A stretch of DNA of 64,000 nucleotides, taken from contig CAMACX010000002.1 in assembly GCA_945831575.1 (NCBI GenBank), positions 85,459-149,458 on the forward strand, given 5' to 3'. Each line of letters opens with the position of its first letter. Position 1 is the stretch's first letter. The stretch is from an uncultured Mediterranea sp. GTDB taxonomy: Bacteria > Bacteroidota > Bacteroidia > Bacteroidales > Bacteroidaceae. Under the pieces are notes generated by a model. It was not told where the DNA came from. It saw nothing but the letters and a program-made list of their open reading frames with translations, and ran no database searches. The translations under genes were made by a program, and so were the position numbers. Below, in pieces: positions 20,965-31,086 of this stretch.

Positions 20965-23397
20965 ATGAAAGTAATGAAGTTTGGCGGCACCTCGGTAGGG
21001 TCCGTGAAGAGTATTTTGAATGTAAAGCAGATCGTTGAATCTCAGGAAGAACAGGTGATAGTGGTGGTTTCTGCCCTTGGTGGCATCACCGACAAGCTGA
21101 TTAACACCTCGAAGATGGCTGCCGAGGGCAATGCCAACTACGAGAGCGAGTACCGCGAGATTGTGCGTCGCCATGAGGAGATGATTCGAGAAGTGATTCC
21201 CCAAGGGGAAGCACGCCGTAGCCTAGAGCATCAGGTGGGCGTGTTGCTCTGCGAACTGAAGAATATCTTCCAGGGTATTTATCTCATCAAGGACCTCTCC
21301 CCAAAGACGAGCGACATGATAGTGAGTTATGGCGAACGCCTCTCTAGCATCATTGCCGCCGAACTGACAGGCTCTACCTGGTTTGACTCACGCGAGTTCA
21401 TCAAGACTGAGCGTAAGCATAACAAGAGCGTGCTCGATACGGAACTGACCAACGAATTGGTGCGCCGCACTTTTAGCAAGCTGCCCCAACGTTCGCTCAT
21501 CCCCGGCTTCATCTCCACCGACAAACTGACGGGCGATGTCACCAACCTGGGCCGTGGAGGCAGTGACTATACCGCTGCCATCGTGGCTGCAGCACTCGAT
21601 GCAGACTCATTGGAGATATGGACGGATGTGGATGGCTTTATGACTGCTGATCCGCGCGTCATTCCCAATGCCTATACCATTAACGAACTGAGCTACGTAG
21701 AGGCTACCGAACTCTGTAACTTTGGTGCCAAGGTAGTCTATCCTCCTACGATTTACCCTGTATGTCATAAGAATATTCCTATATTAATCAAGAATACCTT
21801 CAACCCCCAGGCCCCGGGCACTATCATCAAGCAGGAGGTCAGCTCGCCGCAGACCAAAGCTATCAAGGGTATCTCCAGCATCAACGACACCAGTCTGATT
21901 ACTGTGCAGGGTCTCGGTATGGTGGGTGTCATTGGCGTCAACTACCGTATCTTCAAGGCGTTGGCCAAGAACGGCATCAGCGTGTTCCTCGTGTCGCAGG
22001 CTTCGTCGGAGAACTCCACCTCCATTGGTGTGCGCAATGCCGATGCCGACTTGGCTTGTGAAGTGCTCAACGAAGAGTTTGCCAAAGAGATTGAGATGGG
22101 TGAGATCTCGCCGATTACGGCTGAGAAAAACCTCGCCACGGTGGCCATTGTGGGAGAGAACATGAAGCATACCCCGGGCATTGCCGGCAAGCTTTTTGGG
22201 ACGCTGGGACGCAATGGTATCAATGTCATTGCCTGTGCGCAGGGCGCTTCAGAGACCAACATCTCCTTTGTCGTAGATAGCCGTTGGCTACGCAAGTCGC
22301 TCAACGTCATCCACGACTCCTTCTTCCTCTCCGAATACCAGGTGCTCAACCTCTTCATTTGCGGTATAGGTACCGTGGGGGGCAGTTTGATAGAGCAGAT
22401 TCACAGTCAACGTCAGAAGCTGATGCAGGAGAATGGCCTGCAGCTCAACGTGGTAGGCATTGCAGATGCCAAGCAGATGCTCTTCACCCGAGCAGGTATC
22501 CCACTCGATGACTTTCGTAAGGTACTTCACGAGCAGGGCCAGCCGGCTACTGTGGAGCGCATGAAGGAGGAGATTATCGGTATGAATATCTTTAACTCCG
22601 TCTTCGTAGATTGCACGGCCAGCCCTGAGGTGGCTTCCATCTACCAGGAGCTGTTGCAGCACAACGTCTCCGTAGTGGCAGCCAACAAGATTGCCGCTTC
22701 GAGCGCTTATGACAACTACCGCATGCTCAAGCAGACAGCTCGTCAACGCGGCGTGAAGTACCTCTTCGAGACCAACGTAGGTGCCGGACTTCCTATTATT
22801 AATACCATTAATGACTTGATACACAGTGGAGACAAGATTCTGAAGATTGAGGCTGTACTGAGTGGCACGCTCAACTTCATCTTCAACCGTATCAGTGCCG
22901 ATGTGCCTTTCAGTCGCACCATCCGCATGGCGCAAGAGGAGCGTTATAGCGAGCCCGACCCACGCATCGACCTAAGTGGTAAGGATGTTATTCGTAAGCT
23001 CGTCATCCTGGCTCGCGAGGCTGGCTACCGTGTAGAGCAGGAGGAGGTAGAGAAGCATCTCTTTGTGCCTGATGACTACTTTCAGGGCACGTTGGAGGAG
23101 TTCTGGCAGAAGGTACCGCAGCTGGATGCCGACTTCGAGGTACGTCGGCAACGGCTGGAGGCTGAGCATAAGCATTGGCGTTTTGTGGCCAAACTGGAGG
23201 ACGGTAAGGCTTCGGTTGGCTTGCAGGAGGTGGGGATTGACCATCCCTTCTACGACCTGGAGGGTAGCAACAACATCATCCTGCTTACTACCGAGCGCTA
23301 TCGCGAGTACCCCATGATGATTCAGGGCTACGGTGCCGGAGCAGGCGTAACCGCTGCAGGTGTCTTTGCTGACATCATGAGTATTGCCAATGTCTAA
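20965..23397 (+). CDS. thrA: bifunctional aspartate kinase / homoserine dehydrogenase I
   Basis: MKVMKFGGTSVGSV; ACT domains; C-terminal homoserine dehydrogenase with NLFICGIGTVGGSL, VLSGTLNFIFN. Confidence 0.96.
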   Translation: MKVMKFGGTSVGSVKSILNVKQIVESQEEQVIVVVSALGGITDKLINTSKMAAEGNANYESEYREIVRRHEEMIREVIPQGEARRSLEHQVGVLLCELKNIFQGIYLIKDLSPKTSDMIVSYGERLSSIIAAELTGSTWFDSREFIKTERKHNKSVLDTELTNELVRRTFSKLPQRSLIPGFISTDKLTGDVTNLGRGGSDYTAAIVAAALDADSLEIWTDVDGFMTADPRVIPNAYTINELSYVEATELCNFGAKVVYPPTIYPVCHKNIPILIKNTFNPQAPGTIIKQEVSSPQTKAIKGISSINDTSLITVQGLGMVGVIGVNYRIFKALAKNGISVFLVSQASSENSTSIGVRNADADLACEVLNEEFAKEIEMGEISPITAEKNLATVAIVGENMKHTPGIAGKLFGTLGRNGINVIACAQGASETNISFVVDSRWLRKSLNVIHDSFFLSEYQVLNLFICGIGTVGGSLIEQIHSQRQKLMQENGLQLNVVGIADAKQMLFTRAGIPLDDFRKVLHEQGQPATVERMKEEIIGMNIFNSVFVDCTASPEVASIYQELLQHNVSVVAANKIAASSAYDNYRMLKQTARQRGVKYLFETNVGAGLPIINTINDLIHSGDKILKIEAVLSGTLNFIFNRISADVPFSRTIRMAQEERYSEPDPRIDLSGKDVIRKLVILAREAGYRVEQEEVEKHLFVPDDYFQGTLEEFWQKVPQLDADFEVRRQRLEAEHKHWRFVAKLEDGKASVGLQEVGIDHPFYDLEGSNNIILLTTERYREYPMMIQGYGAGAGVTAAGVFADIMSIANV

Positions 23398-23422
23398 CTA
23401 TTCACCACAAACCATACAACAC

Positions 23423-24712
23423 ATGAAGCAAAAAATGAAGCATATCATCATTCTGGGTGATGGCATGGCCGACTGGAAGGTCCCGCAGCTGGGCAATCGC
23501 ACCCTGCTGCAGGCTGCCCATACGCCCTACATGGACACGTTGGCCCGGCAGGGGCGCAATGGCCGCTTGATTACCGTAGCCCCAGGATTTCATCCAGGGA
23601 GTGAGGTGGCCAACATGTCTGTCCTGGGTTACGACCTTCCCAAGGTCTATGAGGGCCGTGGCCCTCTAGAGGCGGCAAGCATTGGCGTAGAACTGGAGCC
23701 AGGCGACATGGCTATGCGCTGCAATATCATCTGTATCGAGGGGGATCACATCAAGAACCACTCTGCAGGCCATATCACCACTGCCGAGGCCGACGAACTG
23801 GTACGCTACCTGGAGGAACAGCTTGGTTCCGAGCGTGTCCACTTCTATACCGGCGTGCAATACCGTCACCTGTTCGTCATCAAGGGCGGCAACAAGCATA
23901 TCGACTGCACACCGCCCCATGATGTGCCTCTCAAGCCCTTCCGTCCCCTGTTGGTAAAGCCGCTGGCAGAGGCTGAGACGAACGAGGCAGCTTCAGTGGC
24001 TGGTAATGCTGTAGTAGAGCGTATGACACCGCAACAGACTGCTGACCTCATCAACGACCTTATCCTCCGCTCGCAGGAGTTGTTGCGCAATCATCCCGTC
24101 AATCTTCGCCGTATGGCCGAGGGAAAGGATCCTGCAAATAGCATCTGGCCTTGGAGCCCAGGCTACCGTCCGCAGATGCAGCCCTTCTCAGTCCGTTTCC
24201 CCGAGGTGGAGCGCGGAGCCGTCATCAGTGCCGTCGATCTGATTAATGGCATCGGCCATTATGCCGGATTGCGCCGCATTACGGTAGAGGGCGCCACAGG
24301 CCTCTACGATACCAACTACGAGAACAAGGTGGCTGCAGCCCTAGAGGCGCTTCGCACCGACGACTTCGTCTATCTGCACATCGAGGCGAGTGATGAAGCT
24401 GGGCACGAAGGCAACATTGACTTGAAGATACGCACCATAGAAAATCTCGACAGCCGTGCCGTGGGACCAATCTACGAGGCTGTCAAGACGTGGAATGAGC
24501 CTGTAGCTATCGCCGTCTTGCCCGATCACCCCACACCATGTGCCCTCCGTACTCATACGGCTGAGCCTATTCCCTTCCTCATCTGGCATCCCGGCATTAA
24601 GCCTGATGAGGTGCAGACCTTCGATGAGGTATCAGCTTGCAACGGCATCTACGGTCTTCTCAAAGAGGACCAGTTTATTGAAGCTTTCATGAATCCCGTA
24701 GCATCGTTGTAG
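23423..24712 (+). CDS. alkaline-phosphatase-superfamily enzyme annotated as cofactor-independent phosphoglycerate mutase (ApgM type); candidate functional homoserine kinase
   Basis: HIIILGDGMADW; EVANMSVLGYD; HIEASDEAGHEGN; located between thrA and thrC. Confidence 0.85.
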   Translation: MKQKMKHIIILGDGMADWKVPQLGNRTLLQAAHTPYMDTLARQGRNGRLITVAPGFHPGSEVANMSVLGYDLPKVYEGRGPLEAASIGVELEPGDMAMRCNIICIEGDHIKNHSAGHITTAEADELVRYLEEQLGSERVHFYTGVQYRHLFVIKGGNKHIDCTPPHDVPLKPFRPLLVKPLAEAETNEAASVAGNAVVERMTPQQTADLINDLILRSQELLRNHPVNLRRMAEGKDPANSIWPWSPGYRPQMQPFSVRFPEVERGAVISAVDLINGIGHYAGLRRITVEGATGLYDTNYENKVAAALEALRTDDFVYLHIEASDEAGHEGNIDLKIRTIENLDSRAVGPIYEAVKTWNEPVAIAVLPDHPTPCALRTHTAEPIPFLIWHPGIKPDEVQTFDEVSACNGIYGLLKEDQFIEAFMNPVASL

Positions 24713-24764
24713 CCTTAAGCCGAAATAACCCCAAATAGCATAACGAACAATACCAGAACAAAAT

Positions 24765-26066
24765 ATGAAATATTATAGCACCTCCCTTCAAGCCCCCGAA
24801 GCCACCCTCGAAGAGGCTGTGGTCAAGGGCCTTGCCGCTGACAAGGGGCTCTTCATGCCCCGTAGCATCAAACCCCTTCCCCCTTCGTTCTACGAGGAGA
24901 TTGTTACACTCTCATTCCAGGAGATGGCCTACCGTGTAGCCGATGCCTTCTTTGGCGAAGATGTACCCGCTGATACGCTGCGTCAGATTGTGTATGACAC
25001 GCTCAGTTTCGATGTGCCACTTGTGTCCGTCAGCCCGGGCATCTATTCGTTGGAGCTCTTCCATGGACCAACACTGGCCTTCAAGGATGTAGGCGGTCGC
25101 TTCATGGCTCGTCTGCTGGGCTACTTCATCCGTAAGGAGGGCAAGCAGCAAGTTAACGTGCTGGTGGCTACTTCGGGCGATACCGGCAGTGCCGTGGCCA
25201 ACGGATTCCTCGGCGTGGAGGGTATTCACGTCTATGTGCTCTATCCGAAGGGCAAAGTGAGTGAGATTCAGGAGAAGCAGTTCACTACGCTGGGCCAGAA
25301 CATCACCGCTCTGGAGGTGGATGGCACCTTCGACGACTGCCAGGCTTTGGTCAAGTCCGCCTTCATGGATGCTGAGCTCAACGCTCATATGCAGCTTACC
25401 AGCGCCAACTCCATCAACGTGGCTCGTTTCCTGCCTCAGGCCTTCTACTACTTTTACGCCTACGCCCAGCTGCAACGCCTGCAGCCCGGGGTGAAGCCTG
25501 TGGTCTGTGTACCTAGCGGTAACTTCGGCAACATTACCGCCGGTCTCTTTGGCAAGCGCATGGGACTTCCTGTCGGTCGCTTCATTGCCGCCAACAACCG
25601 CAACGACATCTTCTATCAGTACCTGCAGACGGGTGAATACAATCCCCGTCCCAGCGTGGCTACCATCGCCAACGCTATGGATGTAGGCAACCCCAGCAAC
25701 TTTGCCCGTGTGCTCGACCTCTACGGCCACAGCCACGCGGCCATTGCTGCCGAGGTGAGTGGGGCTACCTATACGGACGAACAGATTGCCGAGACCATGC
25801 GTGCCACGTGGCAGGCCCACCACTACCTGCTTGACCCTCACGGGGCATGCGGCTATCGTGCCCTTGCCGAAGGATTGCGCCCGGATGAGGTCGGTATCTT
25901 CCTTGAGACGGCCCATCCAGCCAAGTTCAAGGATACCGTGGAACAGATCATCGGCAGCGAGGTCCAAGTCCCCGAGAAGTTGCAAGCCTTCATGCGCGGT
26001 ACCAAGCAGAGTCTCCCCATGAGCAAGGAGTTTGCTCAGTTCAAGGCCTACCTGATGGGGGAGTAG
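24765..26066 (+). CDS. thrC: threonine synthase
   Basis: MKYYSTSLQAPEATLEEAVVKGLAADKGLFMP; FHGPTLAFKDVGGRF (PLP lysine). Confidence 0.95.
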   Translation: MKYYSTSLQAPEATLEEAVVKGLAADKGLFMPRSIKPLPPSFYEEIVTLSFQEMAYRVADAFFGEDVPADTLRQIVYDTLSFDVPLVSVSPGIYSLELFHGPTLAFKDVGGRFMARLLGYFIRKEGKQQVNVLVATSGDTGSAVANGFLGVEGIHVYVLYPKGKVSEIQEKQFTTLGQNITALEVDGTFDDCQALVKSAFMDAELNAHMQLTSANSINVARFLPQAFYYFYAYAQLQRLQPGVKPVVCVPSGNFGNITAGLFGKRMGLPVGRFIAANNRNDIFYQYLQTGEYNPRPSVATIANAMDVGNPSNFARVLDLYGHSHAAIAAEVSGATYTDEQIAETMRATWQAHHYLLDPHGACGYRALAEGLRPDEVGIFLETAHPAKFKDTVEQIIGSEVQVPEKLQAFMRGTKQSLPMSKEFAQFKAYLMGE

Positions 26067-26100
26067 CGTACTATTAATTAAGCGATTGACGTTGCTTCAT

Positions 26101-26163
26101 AGCCGTTCAAACACTGTTCGTGTGCCTCATTTTGAAGGGCACATGAGCGCTGTTTGAACGGCT
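26101..26163 (+). terminator. strong hairpin after thrC
   Basis: AGCCGTTCAAACA...TGTTTGAACGGCT perfect 13-bp stem with inner stem TGTGCC/GGCACA, followed by cttctctt. Confidence 0.8.
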
Positions 26164-26237
26164 CTTCTCTTACAGTATTCTCCTTGGGAGTCTAGTAGCT
26201 TTTGGAGGTCAAGTGGCATTTAGAAGTTGTGCTAGTC

Positions 26238-26251
26238 GCAATCGTTTGCGG
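26238..26251. promoter_or_regulatory. candidate LacI-type operator GCAATCGTTTGCGG upstream of susG-like gene
   Basis: GCAA-N4-TTGC dyad; 14-mer identical to 52967-52980 upstream of susC-like. Confidence 0.6.
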
Positions 26252-26303
26252 CTAGGATGCACTAATTAGGGGTGTTTGATTAGGTGGTTACAGGAACTTA
26301 TTG

Positions 26304-26311
26304 TATCTTTG
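26304..26311 (+). promoter_or_regulatory. -7 element TATCTTTG for susG-like gene
   Basis: TAnnTTTG match 56 bp before start codon. Confidence 0.55.
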
Positions 26312-26366
26312 TGGCTGATAAATCTCAATATCATGTAATTTTATTTAGCATCTTATCTTTAAGTTT

Positions 26367-28472
26367 ATGAAGATTCCAAGACAACTCTCCTTTTTTCTCT
26401 TTTGTCTGCTGATGATGATGGCAGCGGCTTGCAGTGATGGTAATGGCGTGGCAGATGAACCCAAGCCAGACCCTACGCCTGATCCCGAACCAACTCCTGA
26501 GCCTACGCCCGAATGGGTGGCTGTACGTGCTACACCAGATGAATGGGATGGTGAGAAGCGTGCCTCCATCAGTTATCAGGTGCTGGTCTATTCGTTTGCC
26601 GACAGCGACGGCGACGGGTATGGCGATATCAACGGATTGATTTCCAAACTCGACTACATCCAGTCGCTGGGCATTAAGGCCATCTGGCTCTCGCCCATTC
26701 ATCCATCGGCCTCTTACCACGGTTATGATGTGAAGGACTACGATGCAGTCAATCCCAAGCTGGGCTCGGAGGCAGACTTCGACCGCCTTATTACGGAGTC
26801 CCACAACAAGGGCATCAAGATCTATCTGGACTATGTGCTCAACCACACCAGCACGCAGCATCCCTGGTTCTTGGCAGCTAAGGAGGCCCTGGCCAATGAG
26901 ACGGAGAGTCCCTACATCAACTACTACAGTTTCTCGCAGAATCCGGCCAAGGACGTGGCCGATGGCAAGATTGACATGATAGCCAGCGAAGGTACAGGTG
27001 GCTATAAAGACAACGAGTGGTACAGCCTCACCTCGCAGCGCGTGCAGGGAGTCTATACCTTTGTGCTCGACTGGAGCAACGCCTCCAAGCCTACAGTCAC
27101 TGTTACCGAGGGGGGAGAGGTTGATAAAGACAATCCAGATGCCAGTACGAATGGTGCTAAGTACCTTTACTTTGGTCAGGGTGTCTGCAAGAAATTCTAC
27201 GATAAAGGCAATGGGAAATACCAGCTTACGGTCAATCTCGACACCGATTGGGGCTTCCTGATTCGCACCAGCAACACCACCTGGGAAGGTGGTACGAAGT
27301 ATGGTGCCGCATCGGGTAGCACGCTCAAGCTTGGAGAAGCCTTTGTGCTCAACAATTCCACGGCAGCCGACATCAAGTTTAGCTTCATGCAGGCCTGGTA
27401 CTTCCACTCCCACTTCACTACCGATTGGTTTGCCGACCTCAACTACGGCAAGCTGTCCGAGCTCAAGCAGAATGCCGCCTTTCAGGAAGTGGTCAAGTCG
27501 GCCAAGGGATGGATTGACCGTGGCGTGGATGGCTTCCGCCTCGATGCCGTGAAGCACATCTATCACAAGGCTTCGGGCGATGAGAACCCCACCTTCCTCA
27601 AGACCTTCTACGATGAGCTCAACACCTACTACCAGGGCAAGGGGCACACCGAACCGCTCTATATGGTGGGTGAGGTGCTCTCCGGAGCCTCTGAGGTGGC
27701 ACCTTATTATAAAGGACTCCCAGCACTCTTTGAATTTGACTTCTGGTACCGTCTGGAGTGGGCTATCAACAACGGCACAGGATGCTACTTCGTCAAGGAC
27801 ATCATGGGCTACCAGCAGCTCTATGCTGCTAATCGCACCGACTATATCGAAGCCACCAAGTTGAGCAACCACGACGAAGACCGCACCGCCTCCAAGCTGG
27901 GCAAGAACACGGCCAAGGAGAAGCTGGCTGCAGCCGTCCTGCTCACTTCCGCTGGCGAGCCTTACATCTATTACGGCGAAGAACTCGGTATGTTTGGATT
28001 GAAGTATGAGAGCGAGACAAAGAATGGCGATGAATATGTGCGTGGCCCCATGCTCTGGGGTGACAACAGCGAGACCGCCTATACCGACTTGATAGACAAG
28101 AACGTGGCCAGCAGCATTGCCTCCGTCAGCAAGCAGCAAAGTGACGAGAAGTCCCTGCTCAACGTCTATTTGCAGTTTGCTCGCGTGCGCAACACCTACC
28201 CTGCACTGGCCCAAGGCACCGTCAGCAAGCACAGCGTCTATAATGACAGCAACACCACCACGGGCAAATCCATTGCTGCCTGGTATATGACGAAGGACAA
28301 CCAGAAGATGCTCGTCATCCACAACTTCGGCTCCACCACCGTAGAGCTTACGCTGACCGATGCCATCAGCAAGGCCGTAGCCCTTCAGGGCGATGCCCAG
28401 CAACTGGAGAAGGATGGGACCACCAGCCTCCGACTCAGCTCTTGCAGTTCAGTGGTCTATTTGCTGAAGTAA
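26367..28472 (+). CDS. susG: SusG-like GH13 alpha-amylase lipoprotein with CBM58-like insertion
   Basis: Lipobox MAAACSD; YQVLVYSFADSDGDGYGDINGLISKLDYI; DGFRLDAVKHI; insertion IASEGTGGYKDNEWYSL...LIRTSNTTWEGGTKYG. Confidence 0.85.
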   Translation: MKIPRQLSFFLFCLLMMMAAACSDGNGVADEPKPDPTPDPEPTPEPTPEWVAVRATPDEWDGEKRASISYQVLVYSFADSDGDGYGDINGLISKLDYIQSLGIKAIWLSPIHPSASYHGYDVKDYDAVNPKLGSEADFDRLITESHNKGIKIYLDYVLNHTSTQHPWFLAAKEALANETESPYINYYSFSQNPAKDVADGKIDMIASEGTGGYKDNEWYSLTSQRVQGVYTFVLDWSNASKPTVTVTEGGEVDKDNPDASTNGAKYLYFGQGVCKKFYDKGNGKYQLTVNLDTDWGFLIRTSNTTWEGGTKYGAASGSTLKLGEAFVLNNSTAADIKFSFMQAWYFHSHFTTDWFADLNYGKLSELKQNAAFQEVVKSAKGWIDRGVDGFRLDAVKHIYHKASGDENPTFLKTFYDELNTYYQGKGHTEPLYMVGEVLSGASEVAPYYKGLPALFEFDFWYRLEWAINNGTGCYFVKDIMGYQQLYAANRTDYIEATKLSNHDEDRTASKLGKNTAKEKLAAAVLLTSAGEPYIYYGEELGMFGLKYESETKNGDEYVRGPMLWGDNSETAYTDLIDKNVASSIASVSKQQSDEKSLLNVYLQFARVRNTYPALAQGTVSKHSVYNDSNTTTGKSIAAWYMTKDNQKMLVIHNFGSTTVELTLTDAISKAVALQGDAQQLEKDGTTSLRLSSCSSVVYLLK

Positions 28473-28506
28473 CTACCGCTTCCCTTGGTAACACATTCAT
28501 CCTCTC

Positions 28507-28565
28507 CATAGGCAGACTCCCCTCCCTCTGTATCCCGTTACGGGGCAGAAGGAGGGGAGTCTATG
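28507..28565. terminator. bidirectional hairpin between convergent genes
   Basis: AGACTCCCCTCC / GGAGGGGAGTCT perfect 12-bp stem, plus outer CATAG/CTATG. Confidence 0.75.
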
Positions 28566-28578
28566 TCTGCTAATGACG

Positions 28579-29607
28579 TTATTCGAAGCAATACTGTAGC
28601 AATCGGTTGAGCCATTTCCAACGGAAACGGAACCAGCGGCGTGTGCTCACCTGCTTGCCGCCGAAGCGTAGGACAAAGTCGCGGTAGCCATGCTGCTGGA
28701 AGGGGAGACCCACGTCCATAAACTCAAAATGCGCGTAGCCCAGTTCTTTCGCATCGGCCATTGCACGCCATACGGCCAATACCCCTGGGTACTGTAGCGC
28801 ATAGCTCTTGCGCAGACCGCCCGAGAACCAGAGGTAAGCCGTCGTCCCCGAATAGATGCAGACACTGCCTCCAATCACCTTGTCGTGATACTTCACTACA
28901 TAGATGCGGCTCAGTTTCTCCGTAGTCTCTGGCCGTTCATTCGCATGAGCGTTCACCTCTCCCTGAGCTGTCCTATGCACCAGCCGTTTGAAGAAGAGTC
29001 GGTTGGGAAAGTGCCGGCGGATCTTGAGTGAATAGTTGGCCTGTAGCATGTTGGTGAAGGCCTCCACCTCAACGGCCGAGTGCGCCTCGCTCACCGTTGC
29101 TCCATTCTTCAACCCCTGCTTCACCTGCCTGATGCGCGAGGTGCTGAACCGCTCCTCAGCCCGCTCCACGCTGTGCAGGGAGTTATAGACCCGCAGCCAG
29201 CTCACGGGGATGTAGTTGTTGCGGCTAAAAGCTCCATAGCCAAAGAGCGGGTGGGAGAGGTCTCTGAACTCAATTAGGAAACTCTCCGGCAAAGCCTCAG
29301 CCGTAACCCGCTCCAGCATCTGCTCAAAGATTGCCTCGCGAGGGCTGTCAGCTCCTTCATAGTACTCCCCTGTGCCAAACACCTCACAGCGTCGGATCAG
29401 ATTGGGTATCAGGCTTCGTCCCCCCCTGCGCACCACCGCAAGCAGCTTACCTACAGGACGTTCCTCCTCTGATGCTATCACAAGGAAAGGTCTGTAACCC
29501 GGTGTTTCCTCGTAGATACGCATCAGGGCCGTAGAGTGGAAGCTGTTCTTCCCGGGCAGGGGAGGCACTTCGCCTGCATGATAATATGTTGTCAGTTTAA
29601 GTCTCAT
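28579..29607 (-). CDS. GNAT/FemAB-like acetyltransferase family protein
   Basis: IRQVKQGLKNGATV...YVVKYHDKVIGGSVCIYSGTTAYLWFSGGL...AHFEFMDVGLPF. Confidence 0.7.
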   Translation of the reverse strand: MRLKLTTYYHAGEVPPLPGKNSFHSTALMRIYEETPGYRPFLVIASEEERPVGKLLAVVRRGGRSLIPNLIRRCEVFGTGEYYEGADSPREAIFEQMLERVTAEALPESFLIEFRDLSHPLFGYGAFSRNNYIPVSWLRVYNSLHSVERAEERFSTSRIRQVKQGLKNGATVSEAHSAVEVEAFTNMLQANYSLKIRRHFPNRLFFKRLVHRTAQGEVNAHANERPETTEKLSRIYVVKYHDKVIGGSVCIYSGTTAYLWFSGGLRKSYALQYPGVLAVWRAMADAKELGYAHFEFMDVGLPFQQHGYRDFVLRFGGKQVSTRRWFRFRWKWLNRLLQYCFE

Positions 29608-29635
29608 TGCTGGGCAAAAATAGAAATAATTTGTT

Positions 29636-29643
29636 TATCTTTG
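29636..29643 (+). promoter_or_regulatory. -7 element TATCTTTG
   Basis: TAnnTTTG match 20 bp before the 29663 start. Confidence 0.45.
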
Positions 29644-29662
29644 CACACACATACAACAAAAA

Positions 29663-30475
29663 ATGATAATGAATGTTTCCAGTACTTCCCAGAATTTCCC
29701 CCGCAAGGTGGTGATGGTCGGTGCAGGGCGTGTTGCTTCCCACCTCGCACCCGCCCTCCATGCCCATGGCGTGGCGTTTGCCCAGATCTATAGCCGCACC
29801 CTCTCCTCCGCCAATCAGCTGGCTCAACGCATTGGAGCCGAGGCTGTTGATTCGATAGACGCAATCTGTAGTAATGCCGACTGTTACCTCGTATCGCTTA
29901 CCGATGAGGCCCTCCTGCAGCTCACGCCCCGGCTCACCAAGGGACGGGAAGAGGCGTTGTGGGTTCACACTGCCGGTAGTGTGCCGATGCAGCTTTTTGC
30001 AGGCTATGCCCATCAGTTCGGTGTACTCTACCCCATGCAGACCTTCAGTAAGGGCGTCGCGGTTGATTTCACTCAGGTCAGCCTCTTCGTTGAGGCCAGC
30101 AGCCCTGTAGCCTTGCAGCAGCTCAAGCAACTCGCCTCCCTGCTCACCACTCACATCCACGAGGCCGACAGCCAGCAGCGCAAGTCGCTTCATGTGGCCG
30201 CCGTAATCTCCTGCAACTTCGTCAACCACTGCTACGCCCTGGCCCAGCGTTGGCTTGAGCAGCAGGGTCTTCCCTTTGAAGCCATGCTTCCTTTGATTGA
30301 CGAGACCGCCCGCAAGGTACATCAGTTGAAGCCCACCGAGGCCCAGACCGGTCCCGCAATCCGGGGCGATCAGCAGGTCATCCAGTCCCACCTCAAGCTC
30401 CTCGCTTCCTCTCCTCAGCTGCAGCAACTCTACCGCACCCTGAGTGAGAGCATTGCTACGTTGCGTGAAGAGTGA
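29663..30475 (+). CDS. Rossmann-like and DUF2520 domain protein
   Basis: KVVMVGAGRVASHLAPALHAHG; HTAGSVPMQLFAGYAHQFGVLYPMQTFSK. Confidence 0.8.
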   Translation: MIMNVSSTSQNFPRKVVMVGAGRVASHLAPALHAHGVAFAQIYSRTLSSANQLAQRIGAEAVDSIDAICSNADCYLVSLTDEALLQLTPRLTKGREEALWVHTAGSVPMQLFAGYAHQFGVLYPMQTFSKGVAVDFTQVSLFVEASSPVALQQLKQLASLLTTHIHEADSQQRKSLHVAAVISCNFVNHCYALAQRWLEQQGLPFEAMLPLIDETARKVHQLKPTEAQTGPAIRGDQQVIQSHLKLLASSPQLQQLYRTLSESIATLREE

Positions 30476-30510
30476 TAAATGATTAGTGAATAGTGTTTAG
30501 TGATTAGATT
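30472..30510. repeat. heptad-type repeat (TGATTAR/TTAGTGA) just after DUF2520 gene
   Basis: gtgataaatgattagtgaatagtgtttagtgattag; same motif at 44.0 and 58.3 kb. Confidence 0.6.
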
Positions 30511-30533
30511 CTTAAATAAATCCATTATACCGT

Positions 30534-31064
30534 ATGAGCTCCATCAATTACGACTTAAGGCAAATCAAAGCCTTGCTCTTTGATGTAGATGGCGTGTTGA
30601 GCGCCAATGTGATTCCCATGAGCCCCGAGGGCGAACCAATGCGTACCGTCAACATCAAGGATGGCTACTCCATCCATCTGGCCGCCAAACTTGGCCTTCT
30701 TCTCGGTATCATCACTGGCGGTCGCACCGAGGCCGTGCGCAGACGCTTTCTCTCCCTCGGCCTGAAGGAAGAGAATATCTATATCGGGTCATCAGTCAAG
30801 ATTCGTGACTACATCGACTTCCGCGACCGCCACGGTCTGAAGGACGAAGAGATTCTCTACGTGGGAGATGACATCCCCGATGTGGAAGTGATGCGTCAGT
30901 GCGGCCTACCCTGTTGCCCCAAGGATGCCGCCCCCGAGGTCAAAGCCATCTCACGTTACATCTCCCACGCCGAAGGCGGCTATGGCTGTGGCCGTGACAT
31001 CGTAGAGCAGGTCCTCAAGGTACAAGGCCTCTGGATGGCCAATGAGAAAGCCTTCGGTTGGTAA
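30534..31064 (+). CDS. kdsC: HAD phosphatase, KdsC-like (3-deoxy-D-manno-octulosonate 8-phosphate phosphatase)
   Basis: [52 protein letters not shown]. Confidence 0.88.
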   Translation: MSSINYDLRQIKALLFDVDGVLSANVIPMSPEGEPMRTVNIKDGYSIHLAAKLGLLLGIITGGRTEAVRRRFLSLGLKEENIYIGSSVKIRDYIDFRDRHGLKDEEILYVGDDIPDVEVMRQCGLPCCPKDAAPEVKAISRYISHAEGGYGCGRDIVEQVLKVQGLWMANEKAFGW

Positions 31065-31086
31065 TCCACTCCGTAATCAATAACAT

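Noticed and set aside
26331-28403. 690-aa ORF on - strand antisense to susG-like
   Set aside because: Same artefact; no domain-like motifs and the sense strand has clear GH13 motifs
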